From Motiliproteus sp041586615 (GTDB lineage: Bacteria; Pseudomonadota; Gammaproteobacteria; Pseudomonadales; Balneatricaceae), in the NCBI GenBank assembly GCA_041586615.1, contig JBFGZS010000014.1, forward strand, positions 1 through 64,000: a stretch of DNA of 64,000 bases, written 5' to 3'. Below, in pieces: positions 24,648 through 33,763 of this stretch. Numbering within the stretch: the stretch's first letter is position 1; every line of letters starts with the position of its first letter. Under the pieces are notes generated by a model. The model was given only the letters and a program-made list of their open reading frames with translations, was not told the DNA's origin and made no database searches. The position numbers were made by a program, and so were the translations under genes.

Positions 24648-26548
24648 TACGGCGCGTCCATCCGGAGTGGGCTGCCGTTATGCATTTTTGCCCAGTCTAG
24701 GGCGCGCTGGGTCCGCCCCTCGGCATCGATGCTCAGTCGACCGGTCAAGCCTTGCATATAACTATCGGGTTGTGCCTGTAAGCGCTGGATAAAGGGGGTT
24801 AGGAAATAGGCATCGGCGCCGAGCGCGTACAGCCGGCCAAAACGTGAGGCTGTATCGTCGCGCTGGGATTTCAGCGTGCGTTGGAGCGGGGCGTCGTGGT
24901 TAAGCAGCCAAGGGGTTTCGGTGAAGCGAATATTGTTAAGGTCCCTGTCTTTCTTGGGGCTGGCTTTGCCCTGGAAGACCTGTGAGGTGGCATACACCGG
25001 CAGGTCGGCGGCGAAGTGAAAGGCCAGTATGGGGTTGATCTGTCGTGCGTCTTCGGCTAGCGCGCTCAAGAACAGAAAATCGATGTCCTGGCGGCGTCGC
25101 GGTTCAAATTCAGGCCGTTCGCCCAAGTATTTGGCTACACGGCGGGCTCTGGCTGTGCTTTTGTCGACCGCTAGCAGTGCGCTGATCGCCTCTGAATGAT
25201 CCTGTGAGCCGCTAAAGCGGGCGCTGTTGCCAACAAGGCCGCCAAGGTGTCGCCATTCGGCGAGGAAGCTGTCGCGTATTTTTTCGCCCCAGTTGGTTGA
25301 GGGGGTAAGTGTTAGTGCAATGCGGCGGCCATCTTGCCAGGCTTGACGTGCGATTTGCCGGGCTTCGTCCTCGGCCGCAAGGCCGAATTGGAACAGGTCG
25401 ATGGTGTTGTTGTTCTGTTCTGCATAGTTTAGCGCCAGGGTGGGGATGCCTAGAATACCCTGGTCGAGCAGCGCTGGAAGGTGGTGTTTGCTCAGGGGGC
25501 CGATGATCATGTCAATCTGCAGCGCTTTGGCCTGCGTGTAAAATGCGTCAAGGTCCTCAATGGCTGCGCTATCAAAAAAGCTCAGTGTGGGTTGGCGGGG
25601 TTGCTCGGCGTGAAGGCTGTTGGTGGGGTGTCTGTTATCTGCACGTTCACTGTAATAAGCGGCGAGAAAGCCTTCCAGAATGGCCTGTCCTGGGCGCTTG
25701 AGCTTGCCGCTCTGCGGGAGCAGCAGGGCGATATGCTGGCGGGCCGGCGGTGTGGCTTCGAACAGTGCGGCAACGTCGGAGGGTTGGGAAAGCTGGGCGG
25801 GGTGCGCAGCCCACTGGTGCTGCCAGCGGTTTAGCCTGATGCTGCGGGCGCGAATGTCGCTATCCAGTGTGCTGACCAGTACATAAAGCGTATACCAGCC
25901 CTGCTCCAGCAAGGTGTTCGTGCTGTCTTTTGCCCAGCCGGCGACCGTCTGTGGGTCCTGGGCTTTTAGTAAAGACCAGATCTGATCGTTCTGGATCTGG
26001 GTTTGCGTTTGCGTCTCATCGGTCTGGTCGGGGGTGGCGTTGATAAGTGCCTTGATAAGCGCTGTTTCATCCCCCTGTTGTTGGTAGCTGGTAATGCGGG
26101 CGTTTTGTAAGGCGCGCTGCTCTTCTTGATTCAGCAATTCTGGCGCATTGATCTGGGAAAGCCAGGCGAGTCCTTGGTCCGTGTTACCCAGTTGTTGTGC
26201 GCTGAGTCCTTGCAGAAGTCGTAGTCGTTGCAGTTTGTCACCAGACAGCATGAGCGCATTGATGTTTTGCAGCTGAGACTGAGCACTCAGGAACTGGTCA
26301 TTGTCATACAGGCGCTGTGCGGCCAGTAGTGTATACTCCGCTTTGCTCACAGGACTGCTGCTTTCTGCTTGGAGTAACAGTTGCTCAATTTCGGACAATG
26401 CGCGTCCCTGTTCTATCGATTCCGTGCTTTCATGCGTCGGCGTTTCGGAGGTGGGTACGCCGGTACAACCCACCAGAATCAAAGCCAGGATGGCTGTCGG
26501 TAGCAGGGAAAGGCAGTGCAGTCGTGTCGTTCTGAGTGCTAAGTACAT
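24644..26548 (-). CDS. lpoA: Penicillin-binding protein activator LpoA
   Basis: A 634-residue outer-membrane lipoprotein that activates PBP1A for peptidoglycan synthesis. The signal sequence ends with a lipobox LVGC at about residue 28. A TPR-like N-terminal domain follows, rich in Gln and Leu (about residues 45-260). The C-terminal domain has a type I periplasmic-binding-protein fold starting at RQHIALLLPQSGKLKRPGQA. It is the first gene of the leftward operon and starts divergently from, and overlapping the upstream region of, rsmI. Confidence 0.93.
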   Translation of the reverse strand: MYLALRTTRLHCLSLLPTAILALILVGCTGVPTSETPTHESTESIEQGRALSEIEQLLLQAESSSPVSKAEYTLLAAQRLYDNDQFLSAQSQLQNINALMLSGDKLQRLRLLQGLSAQQLGNTDQGLAWLSQINAPELLNQEEQRALQNARITSYQQQGDETALIKALINATPDQTDETQTQTQIQNDQIWSLLKAQDPQTVAGWAKDSTNTLLEQGWYTLYVLVSTLDSDIRARSIRLNRWQHQWAAHPAQLSQPSDVAALFEATPPARQHIALLLPQSGKLKRPGQAILEGFLAAYYSERADNRHPTNSLHAEQPRQPTLSFFDSAAIEDLDAFYTQAKALQIDMIIGPLSKHHLPALLDQGILGIPTLALNYAEQNNNTIDLFQFGLAAEDEARQIARQAWQDGRRIALTLTPSTNWGEKIRDSFLAEWRHLGGLVGNSARFSGSQDHSEAISALLAVDKSTARARRVAKYLGERPEFEPRRRQDIDFLFLSALAEDARQINPILAFHFAADLPVYATSQVFQGKASPKKDRDLNNIRFTETPWLLNHDAPLQRTLKSQRDDTASRFGRLYALGADAYFLTPFIQRLQAQPDSYMQGLTGRLSIDAEGRTQRALDWAKMHNGSPLRMDAPY

Positions 26549-26583
26549 GTCACATTAATTCAATTGTCGGTCGCGCCCAACCT

Positions 26584-27435
26584 ATGTCAGATGCCACGCT
26601 ATATATTGTATCCACACCCATCGGAAATCTCGGTGATATGACCCCGCGAGCGGTGGAGATTCTCAGTAATGTTGCCCTGATTGCCGCCGAAGATACCCGG
26701 CATAGTGGCCGGTTGATGCAGCACTTTGATATTCGCACGCCTATGTGGTCATTGCATGATCACAACGAGCGCGGGCAGGCCGATAGAATAGTACAGCGTT
26801 TGCAGCAGGGTGAAAACATTGCGCTGATCTCTGATGCGGGAACGCCGCTTATTTCGGATCCTGGCTTTCATTTGGTGCGCGTGGTGCGCGATGCGGGTTT
26901 TGCCGTGGTGCCGGTTCCCGGAGCTTGCGCGCTGATCGCGGCATTGAGTGCCTCGGGGTTGCCCACGGATCGCTTTGCTTTCGAGGGTTTCTTGCCAGCC
27001 CGGAGTAAAGGGCGTCGAGAGCGGCTGGCGTCTGTGGCGGATGACGGGCGGACGCTGATCTTTTATGAGTCGCCGCACCGGTTGTTGGAGTCGTTGGCCG
27101 ATATGCAGGATGTGCTCGGCGCAGATCGCTATGTTGTTCTGGCCCGAGAGTTGACCAAAACCTTCGAGACGATTCATGGCGATACCTTGGCGAACCTGCA
27201 GGCATGGGTGCGCCAGGACCCTTACCAGCAAAAGGGTGAGTTCGTGCTGCTGGTGCAAGGGGTGGTTGCTGCAGCCGTCGATGAGGATGCGTTAGACCGA
27301 GAGTCGCTGCGGGTTTTGGATCTGTTGTTGGACGAGCTGTCTGTTAAGCAGGCCTCTGCTTTGGCGGCACGCATCTGTGGAGGGAAGAAGAAGCTGTTCT
27401 ATCAGGCGGCGCTGGCGCGCAAGGCTGAGGCTTGA
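26584..27435 (+). CDS. rsmI: 16S rRNA 2'-O-ribose C1402 methyltransferase RsmI
   Basis: A 283-residue SAM-dependent methyltransferase of the tetrapyrrole-methylase fold. Motifs are LYIVSTPIGNLGDMTPRAVE, AAEDTRHSGRL, ALISDAGTPLISDPGFHLV, FEGFLPARSKGRRERL and FYESPHRLLESL. The frame opens at 26536, but ATG 26584 matches the family start. It methylates C1402 in the decoding centre with RsmH, which is encoded about 2 kb downstream. Confidence 0.95.
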   Translation: MSDATLYIVSTPIGNLGDMTPRAVEILSNVALIAAEDTRHSGRLMQHFDIRTPMWSLHDHNERGQADRIVQRLQQGENIALISDAGTPLISDPGFHLVRVVRDAGFAVVPVPGACALIAALSASGLPTDRFAFEGFLPARSKGRRERLASVADDGRTLIFYESPHRLLESLADMQDVLGADRYVVLARELTKTFETIHGDTLANLQAWVRQDPYQQKGEFVLLVQGVVAAAVDEDALDRESLRVLDLLLDELSVKQASALAARICGGKKKLFYQAALARKAEA

Positions 27436-27613
27436 GCCGCGGCCAGTGAGGCGTCTATGATCGAGCGGTTGGTCGGGTAGGGTTGTTAGGCTGTTGGGGT
27501 TTTGGGGTTTTGGACGTTGGTTTGCTGTGATCGTCCAGGGCGGCGTTCGACTGTGTTGGCGCACCGCTGCATGTAAGTTGGTGGCTTTTCAGGCGTCTGT
27601 CAGAAAATGGCTC

Positions 27614-27642
27614 TTGAGGCGGGGTCGGGATACGCGTACTAT
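27614..27642 (+). promoter_or_regulatory. rnpB promoter
   Basis: TTGAGG (27614-27619), a 17-bp spacer and TACTAT (27637-27642) place transcription start about 7 bases downstream, at the predicted RNase P RNA 5' end. The discriminator (GCGCCC) is GC-rich, consistent with growth-rate control. Confidence 0.8.
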
Positions 27643-27649
27643 TGCGCCC

Positions 27650-28010
<361 letters not shown>

Positions 28011-28018
28011 CATTGTAT

Positions 28019-28065
28019 GCCGGTAGCGTATACCCCGTCAGCGGGTCGTGCGCTATCGGCTTTTT
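28019..28065 (+). terminator. rnpB terminator
   Basis: A 10-bp stem (28019-28028 with 28051-28060, one G:T) enclosing an inner CCCC/GGGG hairpin is followed by TTTTT. It lies just after the RNase P RNA 3' end and just before a small lipoprotein gene. Confidence 0.8.
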
Positions 28066-28079
28066 CGTGGCGGTTTTTT

Positions 28080-28307
28080 GTGAAAAATCTGTTCATAATA
28101 CCGATCATTATGCTGGTATTGTCCGGTTGTTCGTCCATGGGGCCGCAGCTGTTGACGCTGCGTGACGGTACGCAATTCATTACGTCGGGCGCGGTCGAGT
28201 TTAATCGTGCGAGTCGCTTGTATGAGTATGTGGATAGCAAAGGGCGTACTGTTTTGCTTGAACCGGATCTGATACGTAGCGTGGAACCTTATCGTCCGCG
28301 CAAGTAG
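28080..28307 (+). CDS. YgdI/YgdR-like small lipoprotein
   Basis: A 75-residue lipoprotein with the DUF903/YgdR pattern. It has an N-terminal signal (KNLFIIPIIMLVLSG) with lipobox LSGC near residue 17, then LLTLRDGTQFITSG, YEYVDSKGRTVLLEPDLIRSVE. The GTG at 28080 is taken as the start. The frame is open from 28017, but that part overlaps the rnpB terminator. Function is unknown. It sits between rnpB and the dcw cluster. Confidence 0.75.
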   Translation: MKNLFIIPIIMLVLSGCSSMGPQLLTLRDGTQFITSGAVEFNRASRLYEYVDSKGRTVLLEPDLIRSVEPYRPRK

Positions 28308-28600
28308 CGGTGTTTGCTGGTTTGGTTTGCTGGGTAGTGCGCGTGTTTTGCCGTGGTTGAGCCTGAGGTTTGGTGTTGGGCTTGGATTGTCGAGGCGTGG
28401 GGCAGATCGCGCCTGGCGTCGGCGTCGCCGTTTGGTTTTATTCATGTCGGTGCTCTTTTCTGAGTGCTAATCTGTAGTTCTTTGTCTTTCTTATCAGTGG
28501 CTTGTCTGTTCGGAGTAGTGCTGTTGCTTTCTCATTATGCAGAGCGTTAATGCACGCTTTGGTCGGGAGTTTTTCGCCTTAACCCTGCGGGGGAAAAGTG
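28308..28600. other. Gap before the dcw cluster
   Basis: No gene, RNA or repeat is recognised here. The only open frames are short and opposite in composition to real genes of the region. Confidence 0.5.
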
Positions 28601-28652
28601 TTATTGAAACAGTTCTCGTGTGTTATAGTGGGGCCCGGTGGTAGAAAGTGGG
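28601..28652 (+). promoter_or_regulatory. mraZ promoter with MraZ-type operator repeats
   Basis: A -10 like TATAGT (28624-28629) with a weak -35 (TTATTG, 17 bp upstream) is overlapped at its downstream edge by three direct repeats spaced exactly 10 bp: GTGGG at 28628, GTGGT at 28638 and GTGGG at 28648. MraZ of E. coli binds GTGGG repeats separated by five bases, so this is a probable autoregulatory operator controlling the whole cluster. Confidence 0.75.
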
Positions 28653-28678
28653 AAATTCGATAGGGCGCGGCGGCAATC

Positions 28679-29134
28679 ATGTTCAGAGGGGTCAACCCTA
28701 TCAGTCTCGATGCGAAGGGGCGTATGGCGATGCCGGTGCGTTATCGAGAGCGTATTGCGGACTGCTGTGAAGGGCAGATGGTGGCGACGATTGATACGGA
28801 AACGCGCTGTCTGCTGTTGTATCCCCTGCCCGAATGGGAAGTGATCGAGCGGAAAATCGAAGCCCTTTCGAGCTTTCGGCCTGAAACCCGTCGCATTCAG
28901 CGTTTGTTGATTGGTCATGCAACCGATCTCGAACTTGATGGTGCCGGGCGAATGCTGCTGCCTGCGACCCTGCGTGAATATGCCGGGCTCGATAAGAAGA
29001 TAGTCCTGTTGGGTCAGGGTAAGAAATTTGAAATCTGGAGCGAAGATCGTTGGTTGAAAACCCGTGAAGAGTATCTCGCTGATGTTGAAAGTGAGGGGCT
29101 ATTACCCGATGAGTTGCAGACTCTGTCACTGTGA
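28679..29134 (+). CDS. mraZ: Transcriptional regulator MraZ
   Basis: A 151-residue DNA-binding protein made of two SpoVT/AbrB-like halves. The first half has FRGVNPISLDAKGRMAMPVRYRE and the second has ATDLELDGAGRMLLPATLREYAGL, with the paired DxxGR motifs typical of MraZ. It is the first gene of the dcw cluster and likely binds the three GTGGG repeats just upstream. It abuts rsmH. Confidence 0.96.
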   Translation: MFRGVNPISLDAKGRMAMPVRYRERIADCCEGQMVATIDTETRCLLLYPLPEWEVIERKIEALSSFRPETRRIQRLLIGHATDLELDGAGRMLLPATLREYAGLDKKIVLLGQGKKFEIWSEDRWLKTREEYLADVESEGLLPDELQTLSL

Positions 29135-29172
29135 TGAACAAGGTGGGCGCGAGTCGCCTTCAGGAGCGATGT

Positions 29173-30108
29173 GTGTCTGAGGTTTTTCTGCATGAAACGG
29201 TGTTGTTGAACGAAGCTGTGACGAGTCTCGTTGTCGATGATCAGGGATGCTACATCGATGGCACGTTTGGGCGCGGCGGTCACTCACGTGTCGTCTTGTC
29301 GCGACTGGGTGCAAACGGACGCCTGTTTGGTATCGATAAAGACCCGGAAGCCGTTGCGGTAGCCCGTGAACTCGAGGCCGAAGACGACCGCTTTAACATT
29401 ATGCATGGCTCGTTCGCCGACTTGGCGCAGTTAGCGCAAGCGCAAGGCATCGAAGGCCAGGTTGATGGCGTGCTGTTGGATTTGGGGGTGTCTTCCCCGC
29501 AGCTGGATAACGCCGAGCGGGGTTTTAGTTTTCTCAAAGATGGCCCGCTGGACATGCGTATGGATCCGACCCGTGGCCAAAGTGCTGCCGAATGGATTGC
29601 GTCCGCCGACGAGAAAGAGGTTGCCGATGTGCTCTATACGTTGGGTGAAGAACGGTTTTCCCGGCGTATGGCGCGTGCAATCATTGCCGAGCGACAGGAG
29701 TCACCGATCGTCACCACGCAGCGCCTTGCTGAGATTATAAAAGTAGCCAATCCACGTTGGGAGAAGGGGAAACATCCTGCAACCCGCGCCTTTCAGGCGA
29801 TACGCATCCATATCAATGCGGAACTGGATGATCTGACGCGCTGCCTTGAGCAGGCGTTGGACGTGCTCAAGGTAGGTGGCCGTCTGGTGGTGATTAGCTT
29901 CCATTCTCTGGAAGATCGTATTGTTAAGCGCTTTATTCGTGACCATGTTCGTGGCGAATCGATGCCGCATGGTTTACCTGTGCCCCAGGCCATGTTGAAT
30001 CAGCGACTGAAGTCCCTGGGTAAACCGGTGAAAGCCGGTACCGATGAAGTGGGCGTTAATGTGCGCTCCCGCAGTGCCATCATGCGGATCGCGGAGAAAC
30101 TGGCCTGA
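29173..30108 (+). CDS. rsmH: 16S rRNA N4-methyltransferase RsmH
   Basis: A 311-residue methyltransferase modifying C1402 of 16S rRNA. Motifs are HETVLLNEAV, YIDGTFGRGGHSR (SAM site), FGIDKDPEAV, LLDLGVSSPQLDNAERGFSF, DMRMDPTRG and LVVISFHSLEDRIVKRF. The frame is open from GTG 29131, overlapping the mraZ stop. The GTG at 29173 has AGGAG six bases before it and matches the family start, so it is preferred. The stop overlaps ftsL. Confidence 0.95.
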   Translation: MSEVFLHETVLLNEAVTSLVVDDQGCYIDGTFGRGGHSRVVLSRLGANGRLFGIDKDPEAVAVARELEAEDDRFNIMHGSFADLAQLAQAQGIEGQVDGVLLDLGVSSPQLDNAERGFSFLKDGPLDMRMDPTRGQSAAEWIASADEKEVADVLYTLGEERFSRRMARAIIAERQESPIVTTQRLAEIIKVANPRWEKGKHPATRAFQAIRIHINAELDDLTRCLEQALDVLKVGGRLVVISFHSLEDRIVKRFIRDHVRGESMPHGLPVPQAMLNQRLKSLGKPVKAGTDEVGVNVRSRSAIMRIAEKLA

Positions 30109-30422
30109 TGATGCCTGAATCAGCAGCCCGGCAAAATGTGTCGTCCGATACGTCTTGGGGCGGGTATGCCTGGGGTACGATGCTGATTCTTGCTGTTGTT
30201 CTTTCTGCGTTGGCGGTGATCTATAACGCCTACCGTTATCGAGCCTTGTTTCACGAGCAGCAGGTTTTGCAGCAGCAAAGCGATGGGTTGCAGGTCGAGT
30301 GGGGGCAGTTGCTGCTGGAGCAGAGCGCGCTGGCGTCCCACAGCCGCATCGAAAAGGTCGTCACTGAAAAGCTGCAGATGTATGTGCCGTCACCGGATGA
30401 AATTGTCGTGGTGAGGCCATGA
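30108..30422 (+). CDS. ftsL: Cell division protein FtsL
   Basis: A 104-residue bitopic inner-membrane protein of the divisome, partner of FtsB and FtsQ. It has a short cytosolic N terminus, one membrane helix (GTMLILAVVLSALAVIYNAY) and a periplasmic leucine-zipper-like coiled coil rich in Gln and Leu. Its gene overlaps the rsmH stop and the ftsI start, giving tight coupling in the cluster. Confidence 0.92.
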   Translation: MMPESAARQNVSSDTSWGGYAWGTMLILAVVLSALAVIYNAYRYRALFHEQQVLQQQSDGLQVEWGQLLLEQSALASHSRIEKVVTEKLQMYVPSPDEIVVVRP

Positions 30423-32119
30423 GCGAAAATGCGGCGCTGGAGTACAAATGGCGTTTCCGGTTGGTGCTGGTTGTTCTGCTGGCGCTGGCGCTCATTATCG
30501 TCTCGCGGCTGGTGTTTTTGCATCTGTTGGATGACGGTTTTCTTAAGGGGCAGGGTGATGCCCGCAGCTTGCGTGTGGTTGAGATTCCTGCGCACCGAGG
30601 CATGATCCTTGACCGCAATGGTGAACCGCTGGCTGTGAGTGCTCCTGTGCAGAGCATCTGGGTTAATCCTAAAGAGTTTGTCAGTGATGACCAGCAGATG
30701 CAGCGGCTGGCTAAGCGCCTGGGGCTGTCGGTCAGGTCGGTACGCAGTGATATCGCCGATAACGGCGACCGCCAGTTTTTATACTTACGTCGACATATGA
30801 CCCCGCAGGATGCCAAGGCGGTGCTGGATCTGGAGTTACCGGGCATTTACGCGGATAAAGAGTATAAACGCTATTACCCGTCGGCCGAGGTGGCGACCCA
30901 TGTGGTGGGCTTCACCAATGTTGATGGTATTGGCCAGGAAGGCCTGGAACTGGCTTACGATCAGTGGCTGGACGGTGAGTCTGGGAGCAAACGCATCCTC
31001 CAGGATCGTAAGGGGCGCTCGATAAAGGATATACAGGCGCTAAAAACAGCCCGTGCCGGACATGATTTGCAACTGAGTATTGATCTTCGTTTGCAGTATC
31101 TCGCGTATCGGGAGCTCAAGGCGGCTGTTCAGCAACATAAGGCAAAATCCGGTTCGGCTGTTGTGCTTGATATTGAAACCGGTGAGGTGCTGGCGATGGT
31201 TAATCAGCCTTCCTATAACCCGAATAACCGACGGTTTATCCGGGTCGGCACGCTACGCAATCGAGCCACGACCGATACCTTTGAGCCTGGTTCGACGGTT
31301 AAGCCTCTGACGGTCGCCGCGGCTATTGCCAGTGGCCGCTACCGGTCTGACAGTGAGGTTGATACGAACCCGGGCTACCTGCGGGTTAAAAACCGGACCA
31401 TCCGTGATCACCGCAATTATGGGGTGCTGGATCTGACCCATATCATTACCAAGTCAAGTAACGTCGGTGCGAGCAAGTTGGCACTGAGTATCGATGAAGA
31501 AGCAGTCCGTAGTATGTTCTTCAATTCGGGGCTCGGACAGGCAACCGGCGTGGGGTTCCCCGGCGAGCGTGTCGGCCGCTTGCCGCACTATGCCAAGACG
31601 CGTGTCGTTGAGCGTGCCGCGCTGTCTTATGGATACGGTCTGGCGGTGACCCCCCTGCAGTTGGCCCAGGCTTATCTGAGTATTGGTTCTGGCGGTATAC
31701 GCCGCCCCGTATCGTTGATTAAAGTGTCAGAACCGCCTGAAGGTGAGCGTATTATGCCCGAACATGTGGCGCGGGCCGTGTTGGATATGATGGAACAGGT
31801 TACCGAAAAAGGCGGTACCGGCAAGCGTGCGCGGGTGCCTGCATTCCGCGTGGCAGGTAAGACCGGAACCGTGCATAAAGTGGGCAGCAATGGTTATGAA
31901 GATGATCAGTATGTGGCGATGTTTGCCGGTATTGCACCGGTAGCGGAGCCGCGTTTTGCAACTGTGGTGATTATCGATGAACCCCAGGGCGAGGAATATT
32001 ACGGGGGCGAAGTGGCTGCGCCGGTATTTTCTCGCATTATGGCGGGTACGTTGCGTTTGATGAATATTGCGCCGGATCAGCTGCCCGCTCCGTTGGAGCA
32101 GCAGTTGGCCTGGAATTAA
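30419..32119 (+). CDS. ftsI: Peptidoglycan transpeptidase FtsI (PBP3)
   Basis: A 566-residue class B penicillin-binding protein for septal cross-linking. It has an N-terminal membrane anchor (FRLVLVVLLALALIIVSRLV), a dimerisation module from PAHRGMILDRNGEPLAVS and a transpeptidase domain. The active-site motifs are STVK (in EPGSTVKPLT), SSN (ITKSSNVGASK) and KTG (AGKTGTVHK). It overlaps ftsL by four bases. Confidence 0.96.
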   Translation: MSENAALEYKWRFRLVLVVLLALALIIVSRLVFLHLLDDGFLKGQGDARSLRVVEIPAHRGMILDRNGEPLAVSAPVQSIWVNPKEFVSDDQQMQRLAKRLGLSVRSVRSDIADNGDRQFLYLRRHMTPQDAKAVLDLELPGIYADKEYKRYYPSAEVATHVVGFTNVDGIGQEGLELAYDQWLDGESGSKRILQDRKGRSIKDIQALKTARAGHDLQLSIDLRLQYLAYRELKAAVQQHKAKSGSAVVLDIETGEVLAMVNQPSYNPNNRRFIRVGTLRNRATTDTFEPGSTVKPLTVAAAIASGRYRSDSEVDTNPGYLRVKNRTIRDHRNYGVLDLTHIITKSSNVGASKLALSIDEEAVRSMFFNSGLGQATGVGFPGERVGRLPHYAKTRVVERAALSYGYGLAVTPLQLAQAYLSIGSGGIRRPVSLIKVSEPPEGERIMPEHVARAVLDMMEQVTEKGGTGKRARVPAFRVAGKTGTVHKVGSNGYEDDQYVAMFAGIAPVAEPRFATVVIIDEPQGEEYYGGEVAAPVFSRIMAGTLRLMNIAPDQLPAPLEQQLAWN

Positions 32120-32143
32120 CGGCTGACAGGGAACGACTGCCCC

Positions 32144-33763
32144 ATGACCATCTGTAAATCGATGACACTGGCTCAATTGCTACCCGCCGATACGTTGGGC
32201 GCGGACGTTGCTGTTCTTGAAATAGCGGGGCTGTGTAATGACAGTCGGCGTGTGCGTTCGGGGGATCTTTTTTTAGCCTGCCAGGGGGCGAGTTTCGATG
32301 GGGCACAGTTTATCGACGCGGTAGTCCAGGCGGGGGCGATTGCGGTGCTGGTGGATGCCGATCGCGACCTCCCCCAGGCGTGCGTGCCGGTGATCCCGGT
32401 TCGTGACTTGAGTCACCGGGTAGCGGAACTGGCCGTACGTTTCTATGCCAATCCCTCCCAGGCATTGCATTGTATCGGTGTGACCGGTACCAACGGCAAA
32501 ACCTCGACAAGCCACTTTATTGCCCGCGCGCTACAGCAGCTGGGCTGCCCTGCGGGTGTTATCGGTACCAACGGCAATGGCTTTCCCGATGACCTGCAGC
32601 CGGCCACGCACACCACACCGGATCCGTTACAGCTTCAGCATCTGCTGGCTGATCTGGCGGTGCAGGGTGCTGAGTCGGTTGTCATGGAGGTCTCGTCCCA
32701 TGCCCTTGATCAACAACGTATTGCCGGTGTCTGTTTTCGGCAGGCCGTGTTTACGAATCTGACGCGCGACCATCTGGACTATCACGGAACGCTCGAACAT
32801 TACGGGGCCGCCAAAGCGCGTTTGTTCGCCGAGTATGGCGTTGAGCAGGCCATTATCAATCTGGATGATGCCTTTGGTCGCCAGCTCGCCAAGAGCCTCC
32901 CGGCGCAGATCGATGTGCTGGGCTATAGCCTGGGACGTTTGCTGGCTGATCCAGCGCCGGCGAACGATGCCCATGTGCGCTTATGTCGGGTTATCCACGC
33001 CGAATTCAGCACGCAGGGTATCAAGGCCGAGATCGACACCCCCTGGGGAAAAGGTTTGCTGCGTAGCACTCTGCTGGGCAGTTTTAACCTGGGTAATCTG
33101 TTGGCGACCGTGGCGGTTTTGTGCGGCCGCGGCTTTCCTTTGCCCCGGGTACTCGAGCAGCTGGCGACGTTACCCAAGGTTGAAGGGCGCATGCAGCCGG
33201 TCCGATCGGAAGGGGCTGCATTGGTGGTTGTCGATTATGCACATACCCCCGACGCCCTGGAGAAAGCGTTACAGGCGCTGCGTTCTCACTGTGAAGGTGT
33301 TCTGTGGTGTGTATTCGGTTGCGGGGGCGATCGTGATCGCGGTAAGCGACCGCTGATGGCGGCCGTGGCCGAGCAGTGTGCCGACCGGATCGTCATTACC
33401 AGCGATAACCCGCGTCGCGAAGACCCCGAGCTGATTATTGACGATATTGTTGCGGGTCTGCGCGATGTGCCTGGGGTTAAGAGACAGCTTAAGGAACAGT
33501 TTAAGGGACCGCTTAAGGGGCAGGACCGGGTTGAACGCGTGGTCTGTCGGGAAGAGGCCATCGCCTGGACGCTGTCACAAGCCGGTCCGAACGATGTTGT
33601 TTTGCTGGCGGGTAAAGGGCACGAGCATTATCAGGAGATACAAGGGGTTCGATACCCCTTTTCCGATGCGGCGGTGGTCGAGGCCGTATTGGCCGGTGAT
33701 GCCCGTTTTTCCGCAGCAACGGTGAACGAGCCTGGTGCGGGAGGCGCAAACCATGATCGATAG
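32144..33763 (+). CDS. murE: UDP-MurNAc-tripeptide ligase MurE (meso-DAP adding)
   Basis: A 539-residue Mur ligase that adds the third stem-peptide residue. The ATP site is GVTGTNGKTSTSHF. Other motifs are VMEVSSHALDQQRI, FTNLTRDHLDYHGTLE and the SDNPRREDPELIIDDI segment, whose DNPR motif selects meso-diaminopimelate. It is slightly longer than E. coli MurE because of a charged insert after PGVKRQLKEQ. It overlaps murF by 11 bp. Confidence 0.95.
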   Translation: MTICKSMTLAQLLPADTLGADVAVLEIAGLCNDSRRVRSGDLFLACQGASFDGAQFIDAVVQAGAIAVLVDADRDLPQACVPVIPVRDLSHRVAELAVRFYANPSQALHCIGVTGTNGKTSTSHFIARALQQLGCPAGVIGTNGNGFPDDLQPATHTTPDPLQLQHLLADLAVQGAESVVMEVSSHALDQQRIAGVCFRQAVFTNLTRDHLDYHGTLEHYGAAKARLFAEYGVEQAIINLDDAFGRQLAKSLPAQIDVLGYSLGRLLADPAPANDAHVRLCRVIHAEFSTQGIKAEIDTPWGKGLLRSTLLGSFNLGNLLATVAVLCGRGFPLPRVLEQLATLPKVEGRMQPVRSEGAALVVVDYAHTPDALEKALQALRSHCEGVLWCVFGCGGDRDRGKRPLMAAVAEQCADRIVITSDNPRREDPELIIDDIVAGLRDVPGVKRQLKEQFKGPLKGQDRVERVVCREEAIAWTLSQAGPNDVVLLAGKGHEHYQEIQGVRYPFSDAAVVEAVLAGDARFSAATVNEPGAGGANHDR

